DNA of 64,000 nt from Rusavskia elegans (lineage: Eukaryota; Ascomycota; Lecanoromycetes; Teloschistales; Teloschistaceae). The notes below the pieces were generated by a model. That model made no database searches. It had not been told where the DNA came from and worked only from the letters and a program-made list of their open reading frames with translations. This document shows positions 22,930 through 32,899 of the stretch, piece after piece (positions within the stretch are counted from its first letter, which is position 1; every line of letters starts with the position of its first letter). The stretch is taken from positions 62,001 through 126,000 of the forward strand of contig SAUG01000085.1 of assembly GCA_011316305.1 (NCBI GenBank), read 5' to 3'. The position numbers and the translations under genes were made by a program.

Positions 22930-24363
22930 TTACCAAGAGTTTCCTAGCGTTTTGCTGCCTTTGGATTCGGCGAGGCGGTAGTATTGGGCTGCTTTGTACT
23001 GTTGGAGAATGTTAGCGGGGGAGGTAAGGGAGGGAGAGGTGAGGTGGGAGGAGGGAAGGGAAGGGGAGGGTGGAGATATGTCTTCACAGCGAGTGGAAAT
23101 GGAAGATCTCGGGATTCCTCCCCCAGCCATCAAAGACCCCCAATCACACAAATGACCCTTCCGACCTCCACAACGGAAAAACAAAGAAACTCCTCAAAAC
23201 TCACCCGATCCTTCCTCCCCCCCTCCCCCTCCTCATAACATCTCGCAACCTCGTTCATCGCATCCGTATCCCCCATATTCGCCGCACACTCATAATAGCT
23301 CCTCGCAGCCACCATGTCCTTATCAACCCCCCAACCATGCCGATAGCTATTCGCCAGCTCGTAGATCGCGAGCACCAGTTCGCCTTTGGCGGCGCCCCCC
23401 TTTTTGAGCCCGGAGGAGAGGGCGGCGGATTCGATACTGGCGGCGGAGGAGGCGGCGAGGGAGAGATAGTGGATTGCGAGGGGTGGGTTGGGGGGTATGC
23501 CCCAGCCGTGGCTGTGGGGGGTGAGGGTGGTTAGCTGGGGTAATAAGAGGAGGGGGGGGAGGGTATGGAAGGGGGACGAACCGGAGAGCAAGGCCGTACA
23601 TTATTTGGGCCATGGCGTTGTTTTCGGCCAGGCGGCCGAACATGGCGGTTGAGGCTTCGAGATCTAGGTATCGTTACTTCGATGTTCTTGATATTCTTTA
23701 TTGCTATTGTTGTTAAGTTCTCACCACCGGCTTCATGGAGTTTGATCGCTTCTTGAATATTCTCCTGTCCTCTTGCATCAGCCTATCTCCCCTCTTTCGT
23801 ACCGAGCATGGGGATTCTCTCCTCACATCACCTTTTGCATCACTGATATGCCTCCCCAGCGCCGCTCGACCACCATTCAAGCCCGAATTCTCCACTGAGT
23901 TCTCCCTCGACCGGCTTTGCTTCACAACTGGATTCTCCTGCGCCAAGATCGTAGCTCTGTTCTCCCATTGCGCTTCCTTCTCCTCACTTTCGCCAATCTC
24001 ATCAGTGATCGCCGGTAGATCGCTGGGGATGTTGGCAGAACCGACACTCGATGAGCGCGAGTGCGAGCCCAGGTGTAAGCGGGAGGATAACCGCTTTTCG
24101 CTGACGTTCGACGTGGTCGATTTTGCCGACGCGTTCGAGGAGCTGCGGAAGCGAGAGAAGCGCTTCTTTTCGTGGGGTGTTGTTGCTTGGGGTTTCTGGT
24201 CGTCGGCGAAGGTCGGTGGGGAGATGAGCTCTTGGGTGTTGGTATCGGTTCTCATGAAGGTGAATTGAGGCGGTGGTGAATCCTGTGATGGAGCCGGCTC
24301 TTTCTTCTCTCCAGTGTCATCTCGGATTTTCTCCTTTTTCTTCAAAAGGTCGCGGAGGGTCAT
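22930..24363 (-). CDS. Sel1-repeat (SEL1/HCP-like) protein, Nif1/Dsf2-like
   Basis: Five exons on minus: 23827-24363, 23725-23764, 23582-23663, 23205-23511 and 22930-22998 (344 residues). Introns are 62, 61, 70 and 206 nt. A Ser/Arg-rich disordered N-terminal half (RFSRFRSSSNASAKSTT) leads into Sel1 repeats: ENIQEAIKLHEAGDLEASTA, NNAMAQIMYGLALRHGWG, YELANSYRHGWGVDKDM, ARSYYECAANMGDTDAMNEV and YKAAQYYRLAESKGSKTLG. This layout matches fungal proteins annotated as the fission-yeast mitosis inhibitor Nif1 or yeast Dsf2. Sel1 repeats are protein-interaction modules. The stop TAA here lies in a good splice donor (TG|GTAAGC), so a further C-terminal exon is possible. Sense-strand third positions change from C-rich to G-rich inside exon 4. 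Confidence 0.8.
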
Positions 24364-24746
24364 CTTGATAGGTCAAGTCGACAATGTTTACGAGAAGGTG
24401 GGCGCATGCTCTTCCTGACGGAGTAAGAATTCCGGTACTTGCCCGCGATTGAGATTCACTTGATTTTGAGAAGACTGCTATAGCTGCTGAACTGCTTCTT
24501 CGGGACACTGAGTAGCATCTGGCGCGCAATGAAGCTGGAGCCTTGCCAGTTGCCGTTCATTTGGTTGGTGGCTGCGTTGTTACTCAGCCGCAAACGGAGG
24601 TGTCATAACAGCTACAGTAGGGTTATACCCTGTGGGTAGATTTCCCCTATTGCCCATGGAACCTCCATACACCGCGATGAGAAGACATCATGAAGTCAAT
24701 AGCGGTAGGAGGAGCTCCCAGATCATAGACAAATTTGCTCGTATAG
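24364..24746. other. Short region between Sel1-repeat gene and NOC4
   Basis: It serves as promoter of the Sel1-repeat gene and 3' flank of NOC4, both on minus. No gene seen. Confidence 0.4.
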
Positions 24747-26491
24747 CTAGCTAAAGTCCCATAAACGCACCAGCAGACTATCACCCTTCGCTGGATCAGG
24801 ATTGCTGAAAAATATCTTCTTGGGTATCTCATATTCAACGACAGGAGGCTTCTTGATCTCCTTGGATAACTCTGCACTCAACATCTAGGAATTGGTCAGG
24901 AAACTTACACGAACGCATTGTGAGGGAATAGACTTACGCTTGAATAGGAGTGATCCAGGAAGTCTTCGAGATTGTAGGCTTGCTTGGTGAACTGCTCCGA
25001 GATGATCTTCGCTATCGTCGCAACATTTGGATGATAATGAGACTGCAACGTGTGGATCTCCCACAAGCTGCTGTCGAATGCTCTGGTTTCCATCGGATCT
25101 GATTCTGCCATATTAAACGGATCATCCATACCCTTTCCTTCTATGAATTCTGAGTACTCCGGCCTCCTGTGTATCATGAAGGTACAGCTTGGATGATTTC
25201 TCAGGAGGTTGTACATCCACGGTACAACGACAACAATACCGGAGGGAGGAGCTCCCAGCGTAAGTCGGGACAGTCGCTTGATGAAGCTAGCGACGAGCGC
25301 AGCTGGTAGATGGGTAGATGACAAGAAGGTATCAAGAAGGCGGAAGAAGCGTGACCGGTGTTTTGAGTGGAGTATCTCGGGCGTTAGAAGAGAGTATAGC
25401 TTTGTATAGAACTGTGGGTAATCGAGGTTCTTTGCTTGCATGAGATGGAAAAGGCCAGAAAGAGCGGCCAGGGACAGTGAGCCACCAGCATTGAAAGAAT
25501 CGGTCAAGAAATCCATGAGAAGCTCCATCCGAGTGAACCAAGGCACGAGGTGACTAGTCATCATGCTTAGAATGGTTTTGCGTTGCGATCTGCTGAGGGT
25601 GCATCGTAGGATGTTCATCCAAAGCTCCTGTGCGAGCTTTTTGTGGGCAGCGACATTGTGAACTTTTGGATTGACCTTTTTTTGATAGAAATTGTCCATG
25701 CTTTGTTTCTCTGCTGTGTCTGGTTCCAGCGTAGCTAAAAAGGATATGATAATGTCCAATTTGTTCAAGCACCCTTCTTCATCTTCCTTGAAAAAGTGAC
25801 TTTCCGATAGTAAGCTTTGCCAGGGACACGAGCGGTTTGGATTGACTTACTTCAAGCAAGCCAGTGTGTAGTAACGGACATCGTCGTATGGTTGGACGTA
25901 TCTCTCCACGAATTCCTCTCTGATCAACTCCATGTAATTCGACCTGGTTACGCTCGCGATGATACTGCAAAACCCAGCTTCGTTCCGGCGATGGTCGTGG
26001 AATGGCTCGTCTAGATTGTCGGACATCTCCTTCTGCAGTCGCATAAGCAACGTGAGTGCCGTGCTTTGCAGTCCCGGATTGGAATCGAGAAGAATGCCTA
26101 GTAGAGTGTCCCTGTAGGAATCGCATTGAACTCGCAACCAGTGTGCTATCAATTTCTCATTCTCTGCCATCCCTCGAGATTGTGACATGCTCCCAATGGC
26201 AATGAGACGGCAGAACACACGACATAGTGCTACTGCAGCGATGATGCTGGTTTTGCTTTGCGTCTGGTATTTCTTGCAGTAGTCCAGGAGTATGGTGGTC
26301 TTGTTGTAATGTTTCCGCGACTGAGTGATCTCTCCTTCGAGAAGCAAGATCTCCTCTTCGGTATTCTGCCTCTGCGAAATATCTTTCTCGATTTTCCGTG
26401 TCTTGCTCTTGTGGCCCACCTGTGGGTTTGAGTCTGCGTAATGTCTCTTCCTTTTTGCGGGCCTGGTGGTTGCCTCAATAGCTGTAGGCAT
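24747..26491 (-). CDS. Nucleolar complex protein 4 (NOC4, CBF/Mak21 family)
   Basis: Three exons: 25851-26491, 24938-25799 and 24747-24884, with introns of 51 and 53 nt (546 residues). The N-terminus is basic (RPAKRKRHYADSN), as expected for a nucleolar protein. HEAT-like helices follow (EEEILLLEGEITQSRKHYNK, TLLGILLDSNPGLQSTALTL). The CBF domain lies in exon 2: IKRLSRLTLGAPPSGIVVVV, VPWMYNLLRNHPSC, DPFNMAESDPMETRAFDSSL, WEIHTLQSHYHPNVATIAKI and the family end YNLEDFLDHSYSS. Exon 3 supplies VVEYEIPKKIFF. NOC4 pairs with Nop14 in 40S ribosomal subunit maturation. Its start lies 199 bp from that of ATP4 on the other strand. Confidence 0.92.
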
Positions 26492-26690
26492 GATTCTGCT
26501 TTCGTAACAGCCTTCACAATGCGGTCGTGAGCATTTACCACAGAGTTGGTGTTCTGCAAAGTTGGTGTCGTTTCAGCGAATCAGCATCGCTGGCGACAAG
26601 CGCGCCAAGACCAGCGCTAGCTCCGTTGAACTTCATCACAGCTTTCCTTCTGCTACCCCCAATCACCCATTGTCCATTGACACACCGATC
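26492..26690. promoter_or_regulatory. Compact divergent promoter of NOC4 and ATP4
   Basis: The 199 bp between the two ATGs must drive a ribosome-biogenesis gene and a mitochondrial ATP-synthase gene, so co-regulation with growth is plausible. No named motif is claimed. Confidence 0.5.
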
Positions 26691-27595
26691 ATGGCATCAA
26701 GGCTAGCTCGAGGAACAATCGGTAAGCATCCCGTCTCTGATCCCAATAACCCTCACTCAGAAACCCAGGCGCCGCCCGACTCCGGCCCCTCCCATCCCGA
26801 ACCCTTCCCACCTCCTCTATATGTCTCAACCTCAACCCGTCCCGCCACGCATCCAACCTCCCTACCGAAGAGCCCAGCAAAAAAGCCCAATCCATCGTCG
26901 ATTCTCTCCCCGGGAGCTCGCTCGTCTCCAAAACCGCCATCCTTTCTGCCGGCACCGGCGTCTCGATCTGGGCCATCGCCAATGAAATCTACGTCGTCAA
27001 TGAGGAGTCCATCGTCATGTTGGCGACGCTCAGTATCTTTTGGGCGGTGGCTCATTATGGGGGTCCGATGTATAAGGAGTGGGCGGATGGTCAGATCAAT
27101 AAGATGAAGGGGATCCTGAATTCGGCACGGGAGGGCCATACTTCGGCTGTGAAGTCGAGGATTGAGAATGTGAAGCAGTTGGGTGGTGTTGTGGAGGTTA
27201 CGAAACAGCTTTTTGAGGTGTCCAAGGTATGGGAATGATTCTCGACTTGTTATTGTTTTGATCACCCTCGAGGATATGCACTCATTGGTAATAGGAAACC
27301 GCCAAGATTGAAGCGGAAGTCTTCGAATTGGAACAAAAGACCGCTTTGGCGGCGGAGGCCAAGTCGGTATTGGACTCGTGGGTACGGTATGAAGGGCAAG
27401 TTAAGCAGAGACAGCAAAAGGAGCTTGCGGAAAGCATCATTGGCAAGATCACGAAGGAGCTGGAGAACCCCAAGACGCTGCAGCAGATCCTGAATCAGAG
27501 TGTTTCGGATGTTGAGAGTAAGCGTTGCTTCGTCGAATGTCATTATCAATCTGCTGACCATTGTTCCAGAGATCGTTTCGTCAAAGGCGCAATAG
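26691..27595 (+). CDS. Mitochondrial ATP synthase subunit 4 (subunit b)
   Basis: Four exons: 26691-26721, 26769-27226, 27295-27517 and 27570-27595, with introns of 47, 68 and 52 nt (245 residues). The N-terminus (MASRLARGTIGAARLRPLPS) is an Arg-rich mitochondrial presequence. AQSIVDSLPGSSLVSKTAIL, GVSIWAIANEIYVVNEESIV and LATLSIFWAVAHYGGPMYKE form the conserved membrane part of fungal Atp4. A long hydrophilic stator helix follows (KTALAAEAKSVLDSWVRYEG, KQRQQKELAESIIGKITKEL), ending KIVSSKAQ. Subunit b forms the peripheral stalk of F1Fo ATP synthase in the inner membrane. The last exon codes only eight residues. Codon third positions change from mostly C to mostly G near 27,000. Confidence 0.95.
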
Positions 27596-27748
27596 ATGTC
27601 CCTGCTCTTGTACAAATTATCGAGATGTTCCCAGTAGAATTCCAATTCCGTTCCATCACAATTTCGTCCATGACCACGCCGGTACCTTGAGCGCTATGAA
27701 GTCCCAGTATCCAAATATTCCATGAAGCAGCAGCCAGATAACTCACGT

Positions 27749-29189
27749 TCAAGCATACTTACTATCGCTTGGCTGTGCTCCCTCCTTCGAACTCAATCCA
27801 AAGCCACCCCATCCATCAAATTCATGCCCAAACCTAACCGCCGCCTTCAGATAGAACCGGTCGTCGTCTCCCCAAGTCTGAGCAGCCGTCTTCATAGCCC
27901 GCAACCCCTTCACATAATGAGCATCAAGAGCATGCTTGGCTCCAATAGCCTGCTTATTGACCCATTCCCAATCCCGACCTTTCACATCGAAATCGGTCAC
28001 AGAGGATAGTAAGATCTCCGGTCGAAGCTGGGCAATGTATACTGACAGTGTCAATAGCCACCATTGACGGACTAGCGGGACATGATATTTCGGCGGGAGA
28101 AGAGGAAGCAGGATCCGCACAGCATGACTGGTCGTCAAGACGTGCACAAGAAAGAAATCATATGGCGCCCCGCCGGTTTTGCGTGACGCGACGAGTAAAG
28201 CGGCGGCGGCCCTCTGGCTTGCCTTGAAATCCTGTGTCGGGTCGCTGATCTGCCACGCATTCCAGTATTCAAGCATTAGGGCCTCGTGGTCTTGGAAAAG
28301 GGGTTCCAGGTTATCGGGGCCGGCATGGCGGAGAATACCTTCAAAGCGGTTGTCCTTTTGGAGGCGGCAGAGAAGCTCGAGAGGCGATGTGGAGGGGTTC
28401 GATGAGGGTTTGGTGTATGAAGGGTTGTCCAGATACTTATGTAGGTGGTTGTAGGAGGTGGCGGCCATGCCTAGAGCTTCCATAGCTATGTCTCGGCTGG
28501 ACAATTCATAGGCATAGCCTAAGTGGATAAGGGGGTGACCGACTGCAGTAGGATTAGCATCTATGGTTGCAGAAAAAGCAGACTATCACTTACGGCCAGA
28601 GATAAGGTTGTTGATTAGAGGCTCCTTGCCTTTGAAGAGATACGTCACTAGGACTTTGCGCCAGTCATATCCGATCAGAACGAGCTCGTCTTCGAAGAAA
28701 TCGACGTAAGCTCGTTGATATCTAGACTGATCTCAGTGTGTATAGCTTCAGCCACAGCTTGGGACGAACCTCGCATCTCCCAGATAGTCTCTCCAGTCAT
28801 AAGTCGACACCTCCCCCGGCGAATCCTTCCACGGTTCTAACTCCTTGGACTCCTCGTTGTATATATCATTCAAGTGCCCAGGTTCGGCGTTGAATAGATA
28901 TGCAGAGCCGAGGATCTAAACACAACGTCAAGCCTACCTTGAACCGTAGCAAAAATTAATTGAAGCGTACGTGTGGCATGTGGTTGTGAAATTCGAGATC
29001 ATGGTAAACAATTGAATTGTTGACGTGGTTCAACCTGAGGAGATGTTTCAAAGTCCTTGCTCGCTTGTCATGTTGGATCTCGACGTCGTGGACTTCGACA
29101 GGGTCAACGGCTACGGCGGCGCTGCTGCCACTACTTAGGAAACGAGGTAGTCGGAAAGGATTCGAGAATGATGAAAAGGAGGAAAACAT
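27749..29189 (-). CDS. Questin-oxidase-like protein (AflY/DUF4243 family)
   Basis: Four exons: 28971-29189, 28770-28915, 28594-28721 and 27749-28542, with introns of 55, 48 and 51 nt (428 residues). The start at MFSSFSSFSNPF is preferred; the frame stays open upstream. Conserved pieces run through the length: LLRLNHVNNSIVYHDLEFHN, HMPHILGSAYLFNAEP, LGDARYQRAYVDFFEDELVL, GHPLIHLGYAYELSSRDIAM, EALGMAATSYNHLHKYLD and, in the last part, GAPYDFFLVHVLTTSHAVRI. The His-rich stretches (HVNNSIVYHD, GHPLIH, VLTTSHAV) are typical of this family, whose members carry out Baeyer-Villiger-type steps in polyketide pathways such as aflatoxin (AflY) and geodin. No other pathway gene is near, so a role in a local cluster is not supported. 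Confidence 0.88.
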
Positions 29190-30150
29190 GGTCGAAGCGG
29201 TTTGGACTTGCGTTTTGTTCTTGGTATTGACCACGCTGAGTAAGGTCTCTGCTCGATATTTCAAATCGTCAATGGAAATGGTAAAGATCGAAATCGGAAG
29301 ATGTTCAGTCTGGTGTATGCTATTTGATGAGGGGAGCAGCTCGAGCTTCCCCACACGGCCATCGGTATATACGTCATACCCGAGGTACTCCCCGGACACT
29401 AAGCCTCATTGAGCCAATTTCGATCAAAGTCAAGCAGTCAGCTGCCAGCAATTTTATATACGACACCTCGATTTCGACCTCTCAACTTCGACACCAGAAG
29501 AACCCTGATACACAACTTCCACGAGCCTTCAAACATGCCATACAGTGTCAACAGTCATGAGAAGGCAAGTAAGCAGATATGGTAGGTGCAGAGATGATTG
29601 GATCATTGAAACGAACAAAGGAGAAGGGAGTGTGAGACGCGTTTCAGATCTTCGATGGGGTGGTGAGTCGTTTGGTAGGTGTTTGTGTCAGTGATGTTTT
29701 GGGGATGGTCGATGGGGTTTGCTGAGTCCGTTTTCTTGGCTTGATACCTTTCTGATACGAGAGAGGGCGAGGAGGAGGAGTACAGAGTACGAGATGCTCG
29801 GTTGTGTATATTAATGATGTTTCTTGCACGATGTCGAAATGGCATGCTTATTGTTGTGGCTAGAACAATCATAGTGAGGCTACTTGGTGGTGAAGCTAAG
29901 ATTCCGGCTTCATTGTTACTTTCTCCTTTGTTTTCACGACTATTCTTCCCTTTCATTCTTTATTGTCATTGTTCGATGCTCTGGTAGCACATCTACGTTC
30001 TCTCTTCACTTCGTCTCGGCCTTCCTCTCCATACATTCAATTATCCCCTTCTTTCAGAAACAAATTTCAAAAGCACAAATCTTACCGATCGTTGACCGAT
30101 CTTCATTTCTACAACATAATATACTTCGCAATCCCCACAAACTCGGAAAA
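29190..30150. other. Divergent intergenic region
   Basis: It holds upstream regions of the AflY-like gene (-) and the secreted-protein gene (+). A CT-rich leader runs from about 29,990 to 30,140 before the + gene. No further gene is supported. Confidence 0.4.
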
Positions 30151-30798
30151 ATGCTCCTCCCAACACTCGCCACCACCCTCTCCCTCACTGCCGCCCTCCT
30201 CCCCTCGACCCTAGCCGCCCCCGCCGCTCCACAGCCAATCTTCAAACGCGCCCCCGGCTCCCTCATTGCCATGGCCCCCAACTCCAAAACCTGCGCCGGC
30301 GCCCAATTCGCCGCCGAATGCAAAACCGCCGCCCAAGCCGCTCCCTTCATCAACGCCTCGTTCAAAACCTACGGCATCACCTCCACCGGCGAAGCCGCCG
30401 CCCTCATCTCCCTCATGGCCTTCGAAAGCGGCGACTTCAAATACAACACCAACCACTTCCCCGGTCGCCCGGGCCAGGGCACGCGAAACATGCAGATGCC
30501 GGCGTTCAACATGGAGTATGCGAAGAGTATCCCTGCGTTGAAGGACGGGTTGGCGAAGGCAGGGACGGATGTCAAGGCCGTGTTGGCTTTGTTGACGAGT
30601 AACGGGGAATACGATTTTGGATCCGCGGCGTGGTTTATGAAGACTAAGTGCGATGAGAAGGTGAGGAGTGGATTGAAGACGGGGACGACCGACGCTTGGA
30701 AAATGTATATTACTGAGTGTATTGGTACGACGGTGACGGCGGAGAGGCAGGCTGGTTGGGAAAAGGCTGCTAAGGCTATGGGTGTGCCGGGTCATTAG
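30151..30798 (+). CDS. Secreted protein with lysozyme-like features
   Basis: Single exon, 215 residues. A signal peptide (MLLPTLATTLSLTAALLPS ending ALA-type) is followed by a KR site (IFKRAPG) that Kex2 could cut. The mature part is conserved-looking: KTCAGAQFAAECKTAAQAAP, FINASFKTYGITSTGEAAAL, LMAFESGDFKYNTNHFPG and GQGTRNMQMPAFNMEYAKSI, with four cysteines. A glutamate in MAFESGDF, a Gly-rich loop and then GxGTRNMQ recall the ES..G..Q arrangement of lysozyme/transglycosylase folds. Muramidase or chitin-lysing activity is only an inference. The first half uses mostly C-ending codons and the second mostly G-ending ones. Its stop lies 5 bp from that of the convergent gene. Confidence 0.8.
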   Translation: MLLPTLATTLSLTAALLPSTLAAPAAPQPIFKRAPGSLIAMAPNSKTCAGAQFAAECKTAAQAAPFINASFKTYGITSTGEAAALISLMAFESGDFKYNTNHFPGRPGQGTRNMQMPAFNMEYAKSIPALKDGLAKAGTDVKAVLALLTSNGEYDFGSAAWFMKTKCDEKVRSGLKTGTTDAWKMYITECIGTTVTAERQAGWEKAAKAMGVPGH

Positions 30799-30803
30799 TT
30801 CGA

Positions 30804-32326
30804 TCAACGCTCCAGGAGTCCGACGTCCCAGTCCTGGAATTTCCGGGCTGGAACCGGAAGAAGCTGGGTACTGGATTTGCAATCGGATTGGAGAGTTTGA
30901 AATACCTCGGTAGGGAGTTGTAATTCATCGATTTTCGAACTTTGTTGTTCAAGTAGTTCTTCCGGATTTTGCACAGTCTTGTAGTATAACTTCATGACTT
31001 GCTTTGGGCTTTGGGCTAGAAGTGTTGAAGAGAAGTACATGTTCGGGGTGAAAATCCAGACCTGTGCCAGCTCAGCTGATTGACACTTTCAATGATAATT
31101 CTGACATCGCTCACTAATAAAGCCTCGATATTGTCATCCCGTACTTCACTGTGAATCACAAATTTCTGTATGCCTTGACTTTCGATCATAGCAAGAAGTT
31201 GGGCGGAGACCAGCTTCTGCACAGTGTGATCCTCCCATCCAGATTGTTGGTCTGACTGGAGACAGATGTTCCATTTGTATATTATAGCATCGGTATCTGC
31301 TGCAACTCCTACTGAGTGCTTACATGATGCGCAATTGACAATTGGTTGACATTTTTCATTCTAAACGACAAGTCAGATTGCAGGTCTACGAATCCAAGGT
31401 GAAAGAGGTATTGAGTATGAGCGGATCAACGCATATAAATTGCATGTACTCTTGCTGTTATCTCACAGGGACCAACGCTTGAGCAACACCTATGATGAGA
31501 TTTGAGAGCGCGACGAAGACGCCTTGACATGATAACCCATCCCACATCAAAAATGAAGAGGGTACACCTGCTGCGGACACTTGATATCTTGATTTCTGGC
31601 AACTGTATCGGCGACCAAACCACTGTGTGTAAAAGACAGGCCTCCTTCTTGTTGCCATAGCACCACCAACAGCAAGCCACGTAGAGTATAGAAAGAGAAA
31701 CAGCTTACCTTGAGCGTCATAAAATCTTCACTAATCGTGACATTACAGTCCTGTTGTACCAAGTGAAGGGAAGTAATATCAATCAAACCAATACCAGACA
31801 TTGGCCGGATACTGCTCGCAGCACCATAGCCTTTGCGCACACCGTCTTGCTTGTGGGTGGAGGAGTCGTCGGTATCCGGTTTATGGCAATGCCAGAAATC
31901 CATCATCTCGGCCCAATTTTCGCTCGGAAGATCTTTCCAGATCTTGACCTGCTCTCTGACGAGGAGAGTCTGACAGAACCGGCAGGCGACTTTGGTTGTT
32001 GGCCCCATGGACGCTGCAGACCACAAAGACTTCGGTGCATGGGCATTACCCGTCGACGACATTTGGCAAGCGACCTCGTCCATTATCGGCAGGCGGAATG
32101 ATAGAGCTCTGGTGCTGCCAGGTGCGAACGTTGGATGAAAATCAGAACGGACCGGAGCTGGTAGTCTAATAGTCATACTGCGGCCATCGTGAACTACATG
32201 CAATGACTGGCGATCTTCCGAGAGTGTGACAACGGTTGCGTTATTAGACGCTGACGGCAGGGACGCCACAACCGTAATCTGGCGTATGTTGAGGAGCAGC
32301 TCCGCATAAATGGAAGTGTTCGTCAT
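30804..32326 (-). CDS. E2-binding HECT-like ubiquitin ligase (UBE3D family)
   Basis: Three exons: 31709-32326, 31115-31360 and 30804-31061 (373 residues); introns 348 and 53 nt. The N-terminal half has TRALSFRLPIMDEVAC, ACRFCQTLLV and the family hallmark NWAEMMDFWHCHKPD, then GIGLIDITSLHLVQQDC. Exon 2 carries a second Cys pair (VNCASCKHSVGVA) and YKWNIC. Exon 3 reads VWIFTPNMYFSST, MKLYYKTVQ, LQLPTEVFQTLQSDCKSSTQ and the characteristic end FQDWDVGLLER. The family (Pfam E2_bind) binds ubiquitin-conjugating enzymes and acts as a HECT-like E3. The first intron is much longer than others here and phase 0, so a missed exon inside it is possible. Confidence 0.85.
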
Positions 32327-32899
32327 GATTGTTGTCGATTAATTGTGCTGGTAGCATGGCGAACTTCAGGCAGCCTTACAGTAGAAGTACTAGTATTTTC
32401 GAGGCACGTCGAAATCGAGGTACGGTACATAAAAGTGCTGGCAGCTGAGAGCTTTACATCGAGCAAAAATTTACCCGATGGGGCTTAGGGGTGCCGGATG
32501 AACCTCGGCTATGATTCGACAACCGACGTCCAGTCTCCGCGAGTCTCGAACCATGTCTAGAATTTTAAATCAGTGAAATGCGGAAGGATTCTACTATTCA
32601 CTTGTCTACTAACTTGCTATTGCGATATGTTGTTATATGCTTATGTGCTAAAGATATGTATATGAGGTCGTGATTTCATGTTAGGTATCATCGACCACGG
32701 CCGGCCTCCGGTGACATTGTCGATACCATCGCCAGTAACAGTCTCCCCAGTCCCGCACTATGCTTCCATTGCTGAGCCCATCCTAAACGCCTTGCTTGCA
32801 TATCGAACGAAGAACGCCTCTCAATGACCAATCAAGGCGCGCCTCGACAATGGGTGCAACGCCTTCCAAACCAAAAGGATCTGATACCAAATTCAAACA
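32327..32899. other. Intergenic between two minus-strand genes
   Basis: No gene recognised; upstream region of the E2-binding gene and 3' flank of the proline/histidine-repeat gene. Confidence 0.4.

Noticed and set aside
27749..29189. AflY-like gene as a sign of a polyketide gene cluster
   Set aside because: Neighbours are NOC4, ATP4 and a secreted protein; no synthase, P450 or cluster regulator nearby.
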